Source: Aeromicrobium tamlense (GTDB taxonomy: Bacteria > Actinomycetota > Actinomycetes > Propionibacteriales > Nocardioidaceae). From it: a stretch of DNA of 64,000 nucleotides. The notes below the pieces were generated by a model that did no database searches, was not told the DNA's origin, and saw only the letters and a list, made by a program, of their open reading frames with translations. Positions 26,238-35,216 of this stretch are shown in pieces (the first letter of the stretch is position 1; each line of letters begins with the position of its first letter). The stretch lies in NCBI RefSeq assembly GCF_013408555.1, contig NZ_JACBZN010000001.1, positions 2,418,001 through 2,482,000 of the forward strand. The letters are read 5' to 3'. Made by a program: the position numbers and the translations under genes.

Positions 26238-27389
26238 GTGTCCGGTCATGGTGGGGTCCTGGCACTGTTCCGCGCCCACGGGCCCCTGACCCGCGCACAG
26301 GTCGTCGAGCTGTCCGGCCTCTCGCGCGCCACGGCCACGCACCGACTGGAGGGCCTCGTGCGCTCCGGACTGATCCACGCGCGGGAGGACGACCGCACCA
26401 CGGGCGGCCGCCCCGCCGGCGTCTTCGACCTCGCCGAGACCCGCGGCGCGCTGCTCGTCGCCGACATCGGCAGCAGCCACGCGCGCTACGGCATCGCCGA
26501 CCTGACGGGCCGCGTCCTCACTGCACTCGACGAGGACATCGCGATCGACGACGGCCCCGACGTGGTCCTGGCCGGTGTCGCGCGCGCCTTCGAGCAGCTC
26601 GAGGTCGAGGCCACCTCCCCCGTGCTGGGCGTCGCGATCGGCGTGCCCGGGCCCGTCGACCAGCGCACCGGGCGGCTCGTGAGCCCGCCGACGATGCGCG
26701 GCTGGGACGGCGCCGACGTGGCCGCGCGCCTCGGTCCGCTCGTCAACGCGCCGATCGTGGTCGACAAGGACGCCAACCTCGTCGCGCTCGGCGTCCACCG
26801 CGCCCTGCGGGCCGACGCCGTGCCCGGCGCGGACGACCTGCTCGTCGTGAAGGTGGGCATGGGCATCGGTGCCGGCATCATCTCGCGCGGCAGCGTGCTG
26901 CACGGCGCGCGCGGCGGCGCCGGCGACCTCGGGCACATCCCCCACGACGACGGGCCCCGCTGCCGCTGCGGACAGCGCGGCTGCGCCGAGGCCTCGGCGG
27001 GGGCCTGGGCCATCGCGGCCCGCCTGCGCGAGCTCGGGCACCCGGTCCGCACGTCGGCCGACGTCGTGGCCCTGGCCACGAACGGCGACCGGGATGCCAC
27101 CTCGGCCCTGCGCGCCGCGGGACGGCGGATCGGCGACGTCGTCGTCGAGGCCGTCGGGGTGCTCAACCCGGCGATGGTCGTGGTCGGCGGCGACCTCGCG
27201 GAGTCCGGTGACCTGCTGGTCGACGGTGTTCGCGAGCGCGTCTTCGAGCGCTCGCACCCGCTCGCGACGACCGACCTCAGCGTGATCGCGTCGCCCCTCG
27301 GCGCGGACGCGGGCCTGCTCGGCGCGGCCCAGATGGCGGCCGACGCGGCACTGGCGCCCGAGCGCGTGGACGCGCTCGTCGACGCCTGA
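26238..27389 (+). CDS. Second ROK-family transcriptional regulator
   Basis: 383 residues with the same layout as the preceding gene: winged helix (about 1-60: LTRAQVVELSGLSRATATHRLEG), ROK core with ADIGSSHARYG, KVGMGIGAGII and zinc motif CRCGQRGCAEASAG. GTG 26238 has GAGAGG nearby and an upstream TACGGT. Position and similarity suggest an old tandem duplication. It lies directly upstream of the transketolase-deoC operon, whose promoter carries an inverted repeat over the -35 box, so that operon is its likely target. Specificity is inference. Confidence 0.86.
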   Translation: MSGHGGVLALFRAHGPLTRAQVVELSGLSRATATHRLEGLVRSGLIHAREDDRTTGGRPAGVFDLAETRGALLVADIGSSHARYGIADLTGRVLTALDEDIAIDDGPDVVLAGVARAFEQLEVEATSPVLGVAIGVPGPVDQRTGRLVSPPTMRGWDGADVAARLGPLVNAPIVVDKDANLVALGVHRALRADAVPGADDLLVVKVGMGIGAGIISRGSVLHGARGGAGDLGHIPHDDGPRCRCGQRGCAEASAGAWAIAARLRELGHPVRTSADVVALATNGDRDATSALRAAGRRIGDVVVEAVGVLNPAMVVVGGDLAESGDLLVDGVRERVFERSHPLATTDLSVIASPLGADAGLLGAAQMAADAALAPERVDALVDA

Positions 27390-27407
27390 AGCCCGGCACC
27401 CTCGGGA

Positions 27408-27450
27408 CTTTTGCGCAACGTTAGACAAAAGCCCGCCGGACCTCTACGGT
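27408..27450 (+). promoter_or_regulatory. Operator and promoter of the transketolase-deoC operon
   Basis: An inverted repeat CTTTTG (27408-27413)/CAAAAG (27426-27431) overlaps a -35 TAGACA (27422-27427). A 17-base spacer leads to -10 TACGGT (27445-27450), and the GTG start at 27458 is seven bases further. A repressor here, probably one of the two ROK proteins, would block RNA polymerase. Confidence 0.55.
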
Positions 27451-27457
27451 TGACCCC

Positions 27458-29566
27458 GTGGCCCCTACCGAGAACACCTCCCCGACCGGCTGGCGCGACC
27501 CCCTCGACCTCGAGGCGGTGCGGCACGCACGTGTCCTGCCCCTCGACGTGGTCCAGGCGAAGGGCAACGGGCACGCCGGCACCGCCGTCAGCCTGACCCC
27601 CGCCCTGTACGTCCTGTTCCAGGAGTACCTGCGTCACGATCCCGCCCACCCCGACTGGGAGGGCCGTGACCGGTTCGTCCTGTCGGCCGGGCACACCAGC
27701 CTCTCGCTGTACCTGCAGCACTACCTCAGCGGCTACGGCCTCGAGCTCGACGACCTGAAGAAGGCCCGCGCGCTCGGCAGCCTCACCCCCGGGCACCCCG
27801 AGTGGGGTCACACGCCCGGCGTCGAGACCACCACCGGTCCGCTGGGCCAGGGCGTCGGCAACGCGGTCGGCCTGGCGATGTCGGCCCGCCGCGTGCACGC
27901 GCTGCTCGAGCCCGAGACCACCCCCGACGAGGGCCTGTTCCGCTACCGCACGTGGTGCGTCGCGGGCGACGGATGCCTGTCCGAGGGCGTCTCGCAGGAG
28001 GCCTCCTCCCTCGCCGGCACGCTCGGCCTGGACGGGCTGATCCTCGTCTGGGACGACAACCGCATCTCCATCGAGGGCGACACCGCCATCGCGTTCACCG
28101 AGGACGTCGTCGCTCGCTACCGCGCCTACGGCTGGGCGATCGTGGAGATCGAGGACGCCGAGGACCCGGACGCGATCCGCGCCGGCTTCGACGCGGCGGT
28201 CGCCGTGACCGGCCAGCCCGTCTTCGTCCGCCTGCGCACCCGCATCGGCCACCCGATGCCCACCGTCGGCGGCACCGCCGGCGCCCACTCCGGCGCGCCC
28301 GGCGACGCCGAGGTGGCCGCCACCAAGGAGGCGCTGGGCCTGGATCCCGAGCAGTTCTTCGCGATGCCCGCCGAGGCCCTCGCCCACGCCCGCCGCGTGC
28401 GTGAGCGCGGCGCGGCCGCCCGGGAGGACTGGCAGACGCGGTACGACGCGTGGCGCAGCGCCGACCCCGAGCGCGCGGCCCTGCACGACCGCATGCGCGA
28501 GCGCGACGTCACCCCCGCCGCCCGCGAGAAGCTCTCCGCCCTGCGCGCCGAGCCGCAGAAGGTGGCCACCCGCATCGCCAGCGGCGCGGTCCTCAACACG
28601 GTGGCGGCCGAGCTGCCGTGGCTGTGGGGCGGCTCCGCCGACCTCGCCGAGACCAACAACGTGGTGATCTCCGGCGCCCGCAGCTTCACGCCCACCGACT
28701 ACGCGGGCGACGAGTGGCCCGGCGGCCCCGACGGCAGCCTCGTCCACTTCGGCATCCGCGAGCACGCCATGGGCGCGGTCCTCAACGGCATCGCGCTCGC
28801 CGGGTACTCGCACCCGTTCGGCGCCACGTTCTTCGTCTTCTCCGACTACATGCGCCCGTCGGTGCGCCTGGCCGCGCTCATGGGCCTGCCCGTCACCTAC
28901 GTCTGGACGCACGACTCGGTCGGCGTGGGCGAGGACGGGCCGACGCACCAGCCGGTCGAGCATCTCTGGTCGCACCGCGCCATCCCCGGCCTCGACGTCG
29001 TCCGCCCGGCCGACTGGACCGAGACCGTGGACGCGTGGACGCGGATCCTCACCGCCGACCGCCCGACCGCCCTCGTGCTGAGCCGCCAGGGCGTGCCGGT
29101 CGTGAGCGCGGACGTGCCGGCCGGCGAGGGCGCCCACCGCGGTGCCTACGTGCTGGCCGACGCCGACGCCACGCCCGACCTCATCATCGTCGCCACCGGC
29201 TCCGAGGTGGGCCTGGCGATGCAGGCGCGCGACCTCCTCACCGCGGAGGGCATCGGCGTCCGTGTCGTCTCGGCCCCGTGCCTCGAGTGGTTCGAGGAGC
29301 AGGACCTCGCCTACCGCGAGTCGGTCCTCCCCCGCGCCATCGCCGCACGAGTCAGCGTGGAGGCCGGAACCGGCACCGGTTGGCATCGCTACGTGGGCAC
29401 CCACGGTGAGATAGTGAGTGTCGAGGAGTTCGGTGCCAGCGGAGCCGGCGATCTCGTGCTCGCCGAGCGCGGCATCACCGTCGACGCCGTCGTCGCAGCG
29501 GCCCGCCGCAGCCTCGACGCCACGCGACCCGAACAGAACCCGCTCTCCGAAGGGACCAACCGATGA
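27458..29566 (+). CDS. tkt: Transketolase (divergent HAG variant)
   Basis: 702 residues, full transketolase architecture: thiamine diphosphate-binding domain with GDG (about 170) through ...LVWDDNRIS, pyrimidine domain with [39 protein letters not shown] and a C-terminal domain. The conserved substrate/cofactor segment usually reading GHPGxxM/A is GHAGTAVS here (about 37-44). The His is kept, so activity is plausible but substrate preference may differ. It starts a leftmost-to-right operon with deoC and two aldehyde dehydrogenase genes and probably handles pentose phosphates from deoxynucleosides, ribose or the neighbouring ketose pathway. The start codon is seven bases after the -10 box, so it is leaderless. 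Confidence 0.88.
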   Translation: MAPTENTSPTGWRDPLDLEAVRHARVLPLDVVQAKGNGHAGTAVSLTPALYVLFQEYLRHDPAHPDWEGRDRFVLSAGHTSLSLYLQHYLSGYGLELDDLKKARALGSLTPGHPEWGHTPGVETTTGPLGQGVGNAVGLAMSARRVHALLEPETTPDEGLFRYRTWCVAGDGCLSEGVSQEASSLAGTLGLDGLILVWDDNRISIEGDTAIAFTEDVVARYRAYGWAIVEIEDAEDPDAIRAGFDAAVAVTGQPVFVRLRTRIGHPMPTVGGTAGAHSGAPGDAEVAATKEALGLDPEQFFAMPAEALAHARRVRERGAAAREDWQTRYDAWRSADPERAALHDRMRERDVTPAAREKLSALRAEPQKVATRIASGAVLNTVAAELPWLWGGSADLAETNNVVISGARSFTPTDYAGDEWPGGPDGSLVHFGIREHAMGAVLNGIALAGYSHPFGATFFVFSDYMRPSVRLAALMGLPVTYVWTHDSVGVGEDGPTHQPVEHLWSHRAIPGLDVVRPADWTETVDAWTRILTADRPTALVLSRQGVPVVSADVPAGEGAHRGAYVLADADATPDLIIVATGSEVGLAMQARDLLTAEGIGVRVVSAPCLEWFEEQDLAYRESVLPRAIAARVSVEAGTGTGWHRYVGTHGEIVSVEEFGASGAGDLVLAERGITVDAVVAAARRSLDATRPEQNPLSEGTNR

Positions 29567-30468
29567 GCACCAGCCTGAAGGCGGGACTCGACCGCCTCCC
29601 GGGCGTCGACCAGGTCGGCCTCGAGGCACGGGCCGCCCAGCTGGGCACGCGCTCGATCAAGACGACGTCCAAGCAGTGGGCGATCGACCTCGCCATCTCG
29701 ATGGTCGACCTCACCACGCTCGAGGGTGCGGACACCCCCGGCAAGGTGCGGGCGCTGGCCACCAAGGCGCTGCGCCCCGACCCCACCGATCCCTCGTGCC
29801 CCGCTGCCGCGGCCGTCTGCGTCTACCCCGACATGGTCCCGTTCGTGCGCGAGGTCGTCGGCGACCGCCTGCACGTCGCGGCCGTCGCCACCGCGTTCCC
29901 GTCGGGCCGCGCGCCGATCGAGGTCAAGCTGGCCGACACCGCCGCCGCCGTGGCCGCGGGCGCCGACGAGATCGACATGGTCATCGACCGTGGCGCGTTC
30001 CTGTCGGGCGACCTCGAGAAGGTCCACGAGCAGATCGTGGCCGTCAAGGAGGCCTCCGGCAGCGCCCACCTCAAGGTGATCCTCGAGACCGGCGAGCTGC
30101 AGACCTACGACAACATCCGCCGCGCCTCCTGGCTGGCGATGGACGCCGGCGCGGACTTCATCAAGACCAGCACCGGCAAGGTGCAGCCCGCCGCGACGCT
30201 GCCGACCACGCTGCTCATGCTCGAGGCCGTGCGCGACTACCGCATCGCCACCGGCCGCCAGGTGGGCGTCAAGCCCGCGGGCGGCATCCGCACCTCGAAG
30301 GACGCGATCAAGTACCTGGTCGTCGTCAACGAGGTCGCGGGCGAGGACTGGCTGGACCCCGACTGGTTCCGGTTCGGCGCCTCGTCGCTGCTCAACGACC
30401 TGCTCATGCAGCGCCAGAAGATGCTCACCGGCCGCTACTCCGGCCCCGACTACGTGACCCTGGACTGA
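29563..30468 (+). CDS. deoC: Deoxyribose-phosphate aldolase
   Basis: 301 residues. Cleaves 2-deoxyribose-5-phosphate to glyceraldehyde-3-phosphate and acetaldehyde through a Schiff base. The reactive Lys is in ADFIKTSTGK (about 199), the proton-relay Lys in VGVKPAGGIR (about 236), and the early Asp in MVDLTTLEG. An N-terminal extension of about 45 residues is typical of the longer actinobacterial/animal-like DeoC. ATG 29563 overlaps the transketolase stop by four bases. The acetaldehyde product explains the following dehydrogenase gene. Confidence 0.93.
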   Translation: MSTSLKAGLDRLPGVDQVGLEARAAQLGTRSIKTTSKQWAIDLAISMVDLTTLEGADTPGKVRALATKALRPDPTDPSCPAAAAVCVYPDMVPFVREVVGDRLHVAAVATAFPSGRAPIEVKLADTAAAVAAGADEIDMVIDRGAFLSGDLEKVHEQIVAVKEASGSAHLKVILETGELQTYDNIRRASWLAMDAGADFIKTSTGKVQPAATLPTTLLMLEAVRDYRIATGRQVGVKPAGGIRTSKDAIKYLVVVNEVAGEDWLDPDWFRFGASSLLNDLLMQRQKMLTGRYSGPDYVTLD

Positions 30469-30474
30469 TCAGAC

Positions 30475-31914
30475 ATGCCCAAGTTCGAATACGCCCCCGC
30501 ACCGGAGTCGCGCTCCATCGTCGACCTCCAGGCCAGCTACGGCCTCTTCGTCGACGGTGAGTTCACCGACGGCGGCGGCACGGCGTTCAAGACCGTCAAC
30601 CCCGCCACCGAGGAGGTCCTCGCCGAGGTCGCCGAGGCCAACGAGGACGACGTCGACCGCGCCGTCCGCGCCGCCCGTCGCGCCTACGACCGCGTGTGGG
30701 GACCCATGCCCGGCCGCGAGCGCGCCAAGTACCTGTTCCGGATCGCCCGCATCCTGGCCGAGCGCAGCCGCGAGTTCGCCGTCCTGGAGACGCTCGACAA
30801 CGGCAAGCCGATCAAGGAGTCGCGCGACGTCGACGTGCCCCTGGTCTCGCAGTGGTTCTTCTACCACGCGGGCTGGGCGGACAAGCTCGATCACGCGGGC
30901 CTCGGCCCGAACCCGCAGCCGCTCGGCGTCGCCGCGCAGGTCATCCCGTGGAACTTCCCGCTGCTGATGCTGGCGTGGAAGGTCGCGCCCGCCCTCGCGG
31001 CCGGCAACACGGTCGTCCTCAAGCCGGCCGAGACCACGCCGCTGACGGCCCTGCTGTTCGCCGACGTGTGCCGCCAGGCCGAGCTGCCCGCGGGTGTCGT
31101 CAACATCGTCACGGGCGCCGGCGAGACCGGTCGCCACCTCGTGTCGCACCCGGACGTGAACAAGGTCGCGTTCACCGGCTCCACCCCGGTGGGCCGCGAG
31201 ATCGCCCGCGCCGTCGCCGGCACGGACAAGCGCCTCACCCTCGAGCTCGGCGGCAAGGCCGCGAACATCGTGTTCGACGACGCGCCGATGGACCAGGCCG
31301 TCGAGGGCATCGTCCGCGGCATCTTCTTCAACCAGGGCCACGTGTGCTGCGCCGGCTCGCGCCTGCTCGTGCAGGAGAGCGTCGCCGAGGAGGTCCTCGA
31401 CCGCCTCAAGACCCGCATGGCCACGCTGCGCCTGGGCGACCCGCTCGACAAGAACACCGACGTCGGCGCGATCAACTCGGCCGAGCAGCTGGGCCGCATC
31501 CGCGACCTCGCCGCCACCGGCGACGACGAGGGCGCCGACCGCTGGAGCGCTCCGTGCGAGCTGCCCGAGCGCGGCTACTGGTACGCCCCGACGATCTTCA
31601 CCGGCGTCACGCAGGCGCACCGGATCGCGCGCGAGGAGATCTTCGGCCCGGTCCTGTCGGTGCTGACCTTCCGCACGCCCGCCGAGGCGATCGAGAAGGC
31701 CAACAACACGCCCTACGGCCTGTCGGCCGGCGTGTGGACCGAGAAGGGCTCGCGCATTCTCGCCATGGCCGACCAGCTGCGCGCCGGCGTGGTCTGGGCC
31801 AACACGTTCAACCAGTTCGATCCCGCCTCTCCGTTCGGCGGGTACAAGGAGTCCGGCTACGGCCGCGAGGGCGGCCGCCACGGACTCTCCAGCTACCTGG
31901 AGGCTTCCCGATGA
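30475..31914 (+). CDS. NAD(P)-dependent aldehyde dehydrogenase
   Basis: 479 residues, complete ALDH: Rossmann-like cofactor domain with PWNFPLLMLAWKVAPALAAGNTVVLKPAE, FTGSTPVGREI, catalytic general base in LELGGKAANIVF (about 258) and nucleophile in FFNQGHVCCAGSR (about 290). Six bases after deoC, it probably oxidises acetaldehyde from that enzyme. Its TGA overlaps the ATG of the small ORF that follows. Confidence 0.9.
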   Translation: MPKFEYAPAPESRSIVDLQASYGLFVDGEFTDGGGTAFKTVNPATEEVLAEVAEANEDDVDRAVRAARRAYDRVWGPMPGRERAKYLFRIARILAERSREFAVLETLDNGKPIKESRDVDVPLVSQWFFYHAGWADKLDHAGLGPNPQPLGVAAQVIPWNFPLLMLAWKVAPALAAGNTVVLKPAETTPLTALLFADVCRQAELPAGVVNIVTGAGETGRHLVSHPDVNKVAFTGSTPVGREIARAVAGTDKRLTLELGGKAANIVFDDAPMDQAVEGIVRGIFFNQGHVCCAGSRLLVQESVAEEVLDRLKTRMATLRLGDPLDKNTDVGAINSAEQLGRIRDLAATGDDEGADRWSAPCELPERGYWYAPTIFTGVTQAHRIAREEIFGPVLSVLTFRTPAEAIEKANNTPYGLSAGVWTEKGSRILAMADQLRAGVVWANTFNQFDPASPFGGYKESGYGREGGRHGLSSYLEASR

Positions 31915-31994
31915 GCGAGCGTCAGCGAGCGACCATGACACATCGAATGACGGCACCTGCGTACTGTGCCCTTTCTACGGAGGTGCCGGCATGA
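31911..31994 (+). CDS. Putative 27-residue coupled small ORF or leader (copy 1)
   Basis: ATG at 31911 overlaps the aldehyde dehydrogenase stop (ATGA), and its own TGA (31992-31994) overlaps the next ATG (31991), so it is locked between two genes by four-base overlaps. It starts MSERQRATM and ends ALSTEVPA. A matching small ORF sits before the thymidine phosphorylase gene (36500-36580); their last 48 bases are 40/48 identical and include ACGGAGGTGCCGGC, the ribosome site of the next gene. TACTGT within it could also be a -10 box. It may be a translated peptide, a coupling device or a conserved promoter; differences are at silent and non-silent positions alike. Confidence 0.4.
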   Translation: MSERQRATMTHRMTAPAYCALSTEVPA

Positions 31995-32845
31995 GCGAGC
32001 GCGTCGACGTCCGCAAGACCTACAAGCTGTTCATCGGCGGGGCGTTCCCCCGCTCGGAGTCCGGCCGCACGTACGAGGTCGCGTCCTCGCGCGGGAAGTT
32101 CCTGGCCAACGCCGCGAAGGCGTCGCGCAAGGACGCCCGCGACGCGGTCGGCGCGGCCCGCAAGGCCTTCGGCGGCTGGTCGAAGCGCACGCCCTACAAC
32201 CGGGGCCAGATCCTCTACCGCGTGGCCGAGGTCCTCGAGGGCCGCCGCGACCAGCTGGTCGCCGAGGTCCGCGCCGCCGAGGGCGTCAACGAGCGTCGTG
32301 CCAACGCGATCGTCGACGCCGCCGTCGACACGTGGGTCTGGTACGCCGGCTGGGCCGACAAGCTCTCGCAGGTCACCGGCAACGCCAACCAGGTGAACGG
32401 GCCGTTCTTCAACCTCACCTCGCCCGAGCCCACGGGCGTCGTGGCGATCGCCGCGCCGCAGCAGTCGTCGCTGCTGGGCCTGGTCGAGGTGCTCGCCCCG
32501 GTGCTGCTGTCGGGCAACACGGCGGTCGTCGTGTCGTCCTACGAGCGTCCGCTGCCCGCCATCACGCTCTCGGAGATCCTCTCGACCTCCGACGTGCCCG
32601 GCGGCGTGGTCAACGTGCTGACCGGCGACATCGCGGAGATCGGCCCGTGGCTGGCCACGCACCTCGACGTCAACGCGCTCGACCTGACCGGCGTCGACGA
32701 CGCCGACGTCGCGCGCGACCTGGAGGCCGAGGCCGCGGTGAACCTCAAGCGCGTCGTGCGCCCCGGCACCTCCACGGCCCAGGCGCTCACCCGCATCACG
32801 CCGTTCCTCGAGCACAAGACCGTCTGGCACCCGATCGGCGTCTGA
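31991..32845 (+). CDS. Truncated aldehyde dehydrogenase-like protein lacking the catalytic Cys domain
   Basis: 284 residues aligning only with the N-terminal, cofactor-binding part of ALDHs (KTYKLFIGGAFPRSESGRTYEV; WYAGWADKLSQVTG; GVVAIAAPQQSSLLGLVEVLAPVLLSGNTAVV). It ends about where a normal ALDH would begin its catalytic domain, and the nucleophilic Cys region is absent. The frame is clean with a good ribosome site (GGAGGTGCCGGC) and ends naturally, so it looks like a retained short protein rather than a decayed gene. It may form a hetero-oligomer with the upstream full-length ALDH, comparable to inactive ALDH modules in other systems; that role is inference. Confidence 0.75.
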   Translation: MSERVDVRKTYKLFIGGAFPRSESGRTYEVASSRGKFLANAAKASRKDARDAVGAARKAFGGWSKRTPYNRGQILYRVAEVLEGRRDQLVAEVRAAEGVNERRANAIVDAAVDTWVWYAGWADKLSQVTGNANQVNGPFFNLTSPEPTGVVAIAAPQQSSLLGLVEVLAPVLLSGNTAVVVSSYERPLPAITLSEILSTSDVPGGVVNVLTGDIAEIGPWLATHLDVNALDLTGVDDADVARDLEAEAAVNLKRVVRPGTSTAQALTRITPFLEHKTVWHPIGV

Positions 32846-32854
32846 CGTCCCGCT

Positions 32855-32972
32855 GGAGCGGTGAGCTGTCAACCCTTCCCTCGGCGTGGCGGTGAGCCGT
32901 CAACCTCTTCGCACCTGATGCGGTTGATCGCTGACCGATACCCGAGTCGAGAGGTTGACAGCTCACCGCTCC
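32855..32972. repeat. Intergenic inverted-repeat cluster (GGTGAGCTGTCAACC vocabulary)
   Basis: GGAGCGGTGAGCTGTCAACC (32855-32874) and its exact 20-base complement (32953-32972) flank 78 bases that contain a further direct copy, GCGGTGAGCCGTCAACC (32889-32905). It fills most of the gap between the short ALDH gene and the kinase gene. It contains no open frame of note. Confidence 0.8.
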
Positions 32973-33015
32973 CCGGGGCGAACGGCCGCCGACGCGTCTC
33001 GATACGCTCGCACCC

Positions 33016-33591
33016 ATGCCGCACGTCGTGATCCTGGCCGGCCCGTCCGGGTCGGGGAAGTCCCACCTGGCCGAGCGGCTCGGCTGGACCGTGCTGCGGC
33101 TCGACGACTTCTACCACGACCACGACCACCCCGGGCTCCCGCTGAGCACGCTCGGGATCGTCGACTGGGACGACGTCCGCTCGTGGAACCTCGAGGCAGC
33201 CATGACGGCCATCGAGGAGCTCTGCCGCCACGGCCGCACCCAGGTGCCGGTCTACGACATCTCGGTGAGCCAGGCCGTCGGCACGCACGAGGTCGTGCTG
33301 AACGGCGACCGCTTCATCGCCGAGGGCCTCTTCGCCACCGACATGGTCGCGCCGTGCCGCGAGGCCGGCGTGCTCGACGCGGCGATCTGCCTCACCCGTC
33401 CGCGGCCCGTCGTCTTCTGGCTGCGGCTCGTGCGCGACCTGCACGAGTCACGCAAGCCGCCGATGACCTTGGTGCGCCGCGGCTGGCGCCTCATGAGGGA
33501 CCAGCCGCGCGTCATCGCCGAGGCCGTCGCCGCGGGCTGCGTCCCGATGCACCCGCGCCGCGCCTACCGCTTCCTGACCTCACGCCGCTAG
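33016..33591 (+). CDS. Uridine kinase-like P-loop ATPase
   Basis: 191 residues. P-loop GPSGSGKS (residues 9-16), then RLDDFYHD, as in uridine/phosphoribulokinase-type enzymes where the Asp contacts substrate, and DWDDVRSWNLEA. The C-terminal part is basic. It could phosphorylate uridine or another nucleoside, which suits its position between two nucleoside catabolic operons. ATG 33016 lies seven bases after TACGCT (33003-33008), so it is probably leaderless. Confidence 0.75.
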   Translation: MPHVVILAGPSGSGKSHLAERLGWTVLRLDDFYHDHDHPGLPLSTLGIVDWDDVRSWNLEAAMTAIEELCRHGRTQVPVYDISVSQAVGTHEVVLNGDRFIAEGLFATDMVAPCREAGVLDAAICLTRPRPVVFWLRLVRDLHESRKPPMTLVRRGWRLMRDQPRVIAEAVAAGCVPMHPRRAYRFLTSRR

Positions 33592-33609
33592 CGAGAGACG
33601 GGCGGGCGG

Positions 33610-34695
33610 TCAGTGGCCGAGGGCCGCGTAGCCGGGCTTGATGACCTCGTTGATGAGCGTGAGTCGCTCGTCGAACGGGGCGAAGGCGCTCTTCATGGCG
33701 TTGACGGTGAACCAGCGCAGGTCGCCCAGGCTGTAGCCGAAGGCGTCGGTCAGCAGGTTCATCTCGCGGCCGATCGAGGTGCCGCTCATGAGTCGGTTGT
33801 CGCTGTTGATCGTGACGCGGAAGCCCAGCTCGGCCAGCGGGCCGATCGGGTGGTCGGCGATCGACGTCATCCCGGCGACGGCGCCGGTCTGCAGATTCGA
33901 CGACGGGCACATCTCCAAGGGGATGCGACGGTCGCGGATGTACGCCGCGAGGCGGCCGAGGTGCGCCGTCGGCGAGGCCGAGAAGTCGATGTCGTCGACG
34001 ATCCGCACGCCGTGACCGAGGCGGTCGGCGCCGCAGCGCTGCACGGCCTGCCAGATCGACGGCAGGCCGAACGCCTCGCCGGCGTGGATCGTGAAGTGGG
34101 CGTTCTCGCGGCGCAGGTACTCGAACGCCTCGAGGTGCAGGATCGGCGGGAAGCCGTCCTCGGCGCCCGCGATGTCGAAGCCGAGCACGCCCCGGTCTCG
34201 GTACTCCACCGCGACCTTCGCGATCTCGAGCCCGCGCGACGCGTGCCGCATGGCGGTGAGCAGCTGGCCGACGACCATCGCCCGGCCCTGCTCGCGCACG
34301 AGCGCGACGCCCTCGTCGATGCCGGCCTGGACGGCCTCGACGGCCTCCTCGATCGACAGTCCGGCGTTCTGGTGCTGCTCGGGGGCCCAGCGCAGCTCGG
34401 CGTAGACCACGCCGTCGGCGGCGAGGTCGAGCACGGCCTCGCGCGCGACGCGGGCCAGGTCCTCGGGGCGCTGCATGACGCCCACGGTGTGCTGGAAGGT
34501 CTCGAGGTAGCGCACGAGCGAGCCCGACGAGGACGCCTCCTCGAACCAGGCGCCGAGGTCCTCGGGCGCGGCCGGCAGGTCGTGACCGATCTCGAGGGCG
34601 ATCTCGGCGACCGTCTCGGGGCGCACTCCCCCGTCGAGGTGCTCGTGCAGGGCGACCTTGGGAGCGGCGGCGATCTGCTCCGGCGTGGCCCTCAT
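33610..34695 (-). CDS. add: Adenosine deaminase
   Basis: 361 residues. Deaminates (deoxy)adenosine to (deoxy)inosine. Zinc ligands and catalytic residues are visible: HEHLDGG (His17, His19), TIHAGEAFG (His and catalytic Glu), GHGVRI and [10 protein letters not shown] (metal Asp). The product feeds the purine nucleoside phosphorylase encoded at 14.6 kb. It is the last gene in the leftward cluster, one base after the MaoC stop. Confidence 0.92.
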   Translation of the reverse strand: MRATPEQIAAAPKVALHEHLDGGVRPETVAEIALEIGHDLPAAPEDLGAWFEEASSSGSLVRYLETFQHTVGVMQRPEDLARVAREAVLDLAADGVVYAELRWAPEQHQNAGLSIEEAVEAVQAGIDEGVALVREQGRAMVVGQLLTAMRHASRGLEIAKVAVEYRDRGVLGFDIAGAEDGFPPILHLEAFEYLRRENAHFTIHAGEAFGLPSIWQAVQRCGADRLGHGVRIVDDIDFSASPTAHLGRLAAYIRDRRIPLEMCPSSNLQTGAVAGMTSIADHPIGPLAELGFRVTINSDNRLMSGTSIGREMNLLTDAFGYSLGDLRWFTVNAMKSAFAPFDERLTLINEVIKPGYAALGH

Positions 34696-34696
34696 G

Positions 34697-35152
34697 TCAG
34701 GCGTCCATCAGCAGGGTGACGGTCTCGGCGATGCACGCCGGCTTCTCGCTGCCCTCGATCTCGACGGTGTGCTGCAGCGTCACCTGCTGTCCCTTCTCGA
34801 TGTCGCGGACGTCGAGGACCTCCACACGGTTGCGGACCTTCGAGCCGACCTTCACGGGCGCCATGAAGCGCACGCGGTTGAGGCCGTAGTTGACGCGGGC
34901 GCGGTCGCCGGCGAACGCGTAGACCTGGGCGCCGAGGAACGGCAGCAGCGAGAGCGTGAGGTAGCCGTGGGCGATCGTGGCGCCGAACGGGCCGTCGGCC
35001 GCGCGCTCGGGATCGACGTGGATCCACTGCCGGTCACCGGTCGCATCGGCGAACATGTCGATGCGGTCCTGGTGGATCTCGATCCATGAGCTGACGCCCA
35101 GCTCGGTCCCGGAGGACGCGGCGATCTCGGCTCTGTCGTTCAGGATGCGCAT
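34697..35152 (-). CDS. MaoC-like hot-dog (R)-enoyl hydratase family protein
   Basis: 151 residues, a single hot-dog fold. The MaoC hydratase motif appears as [18 protein letters not shown] (catalytic Asp and His), followed by [12 protein letters not shown]. Such proteins hydrate enoyl-CoA substrates. ATG 35152 is seven bases after a TAGGTT -10 (35160-35165 on the minus strand), so it and add probably form a separate leaderless unit from deoA. Its metabolic link to nucleosides is not evident. Confidence 0.85.
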   Translation of the reverse strand: MRILNDRAEIAASSGTELGVSSWIEIHQDRIDMFADATGDRQWIHVDPERAADGPFGATIAHGYLTLSLLPFLGAQVYAFAGDRARVNYGLNRVRFMAPVKVGSKVRNRVEVLDVRDIEKGQQVTLQHTVEIEGSEKPACIAETVTLLMDA

Positions 35153-35216
35153 GGGTCCGAACCTACCGTGTCCCGCGCCACACCATGGGCCCCGGATGTC
35201 CCACGGGACGCTGCCG

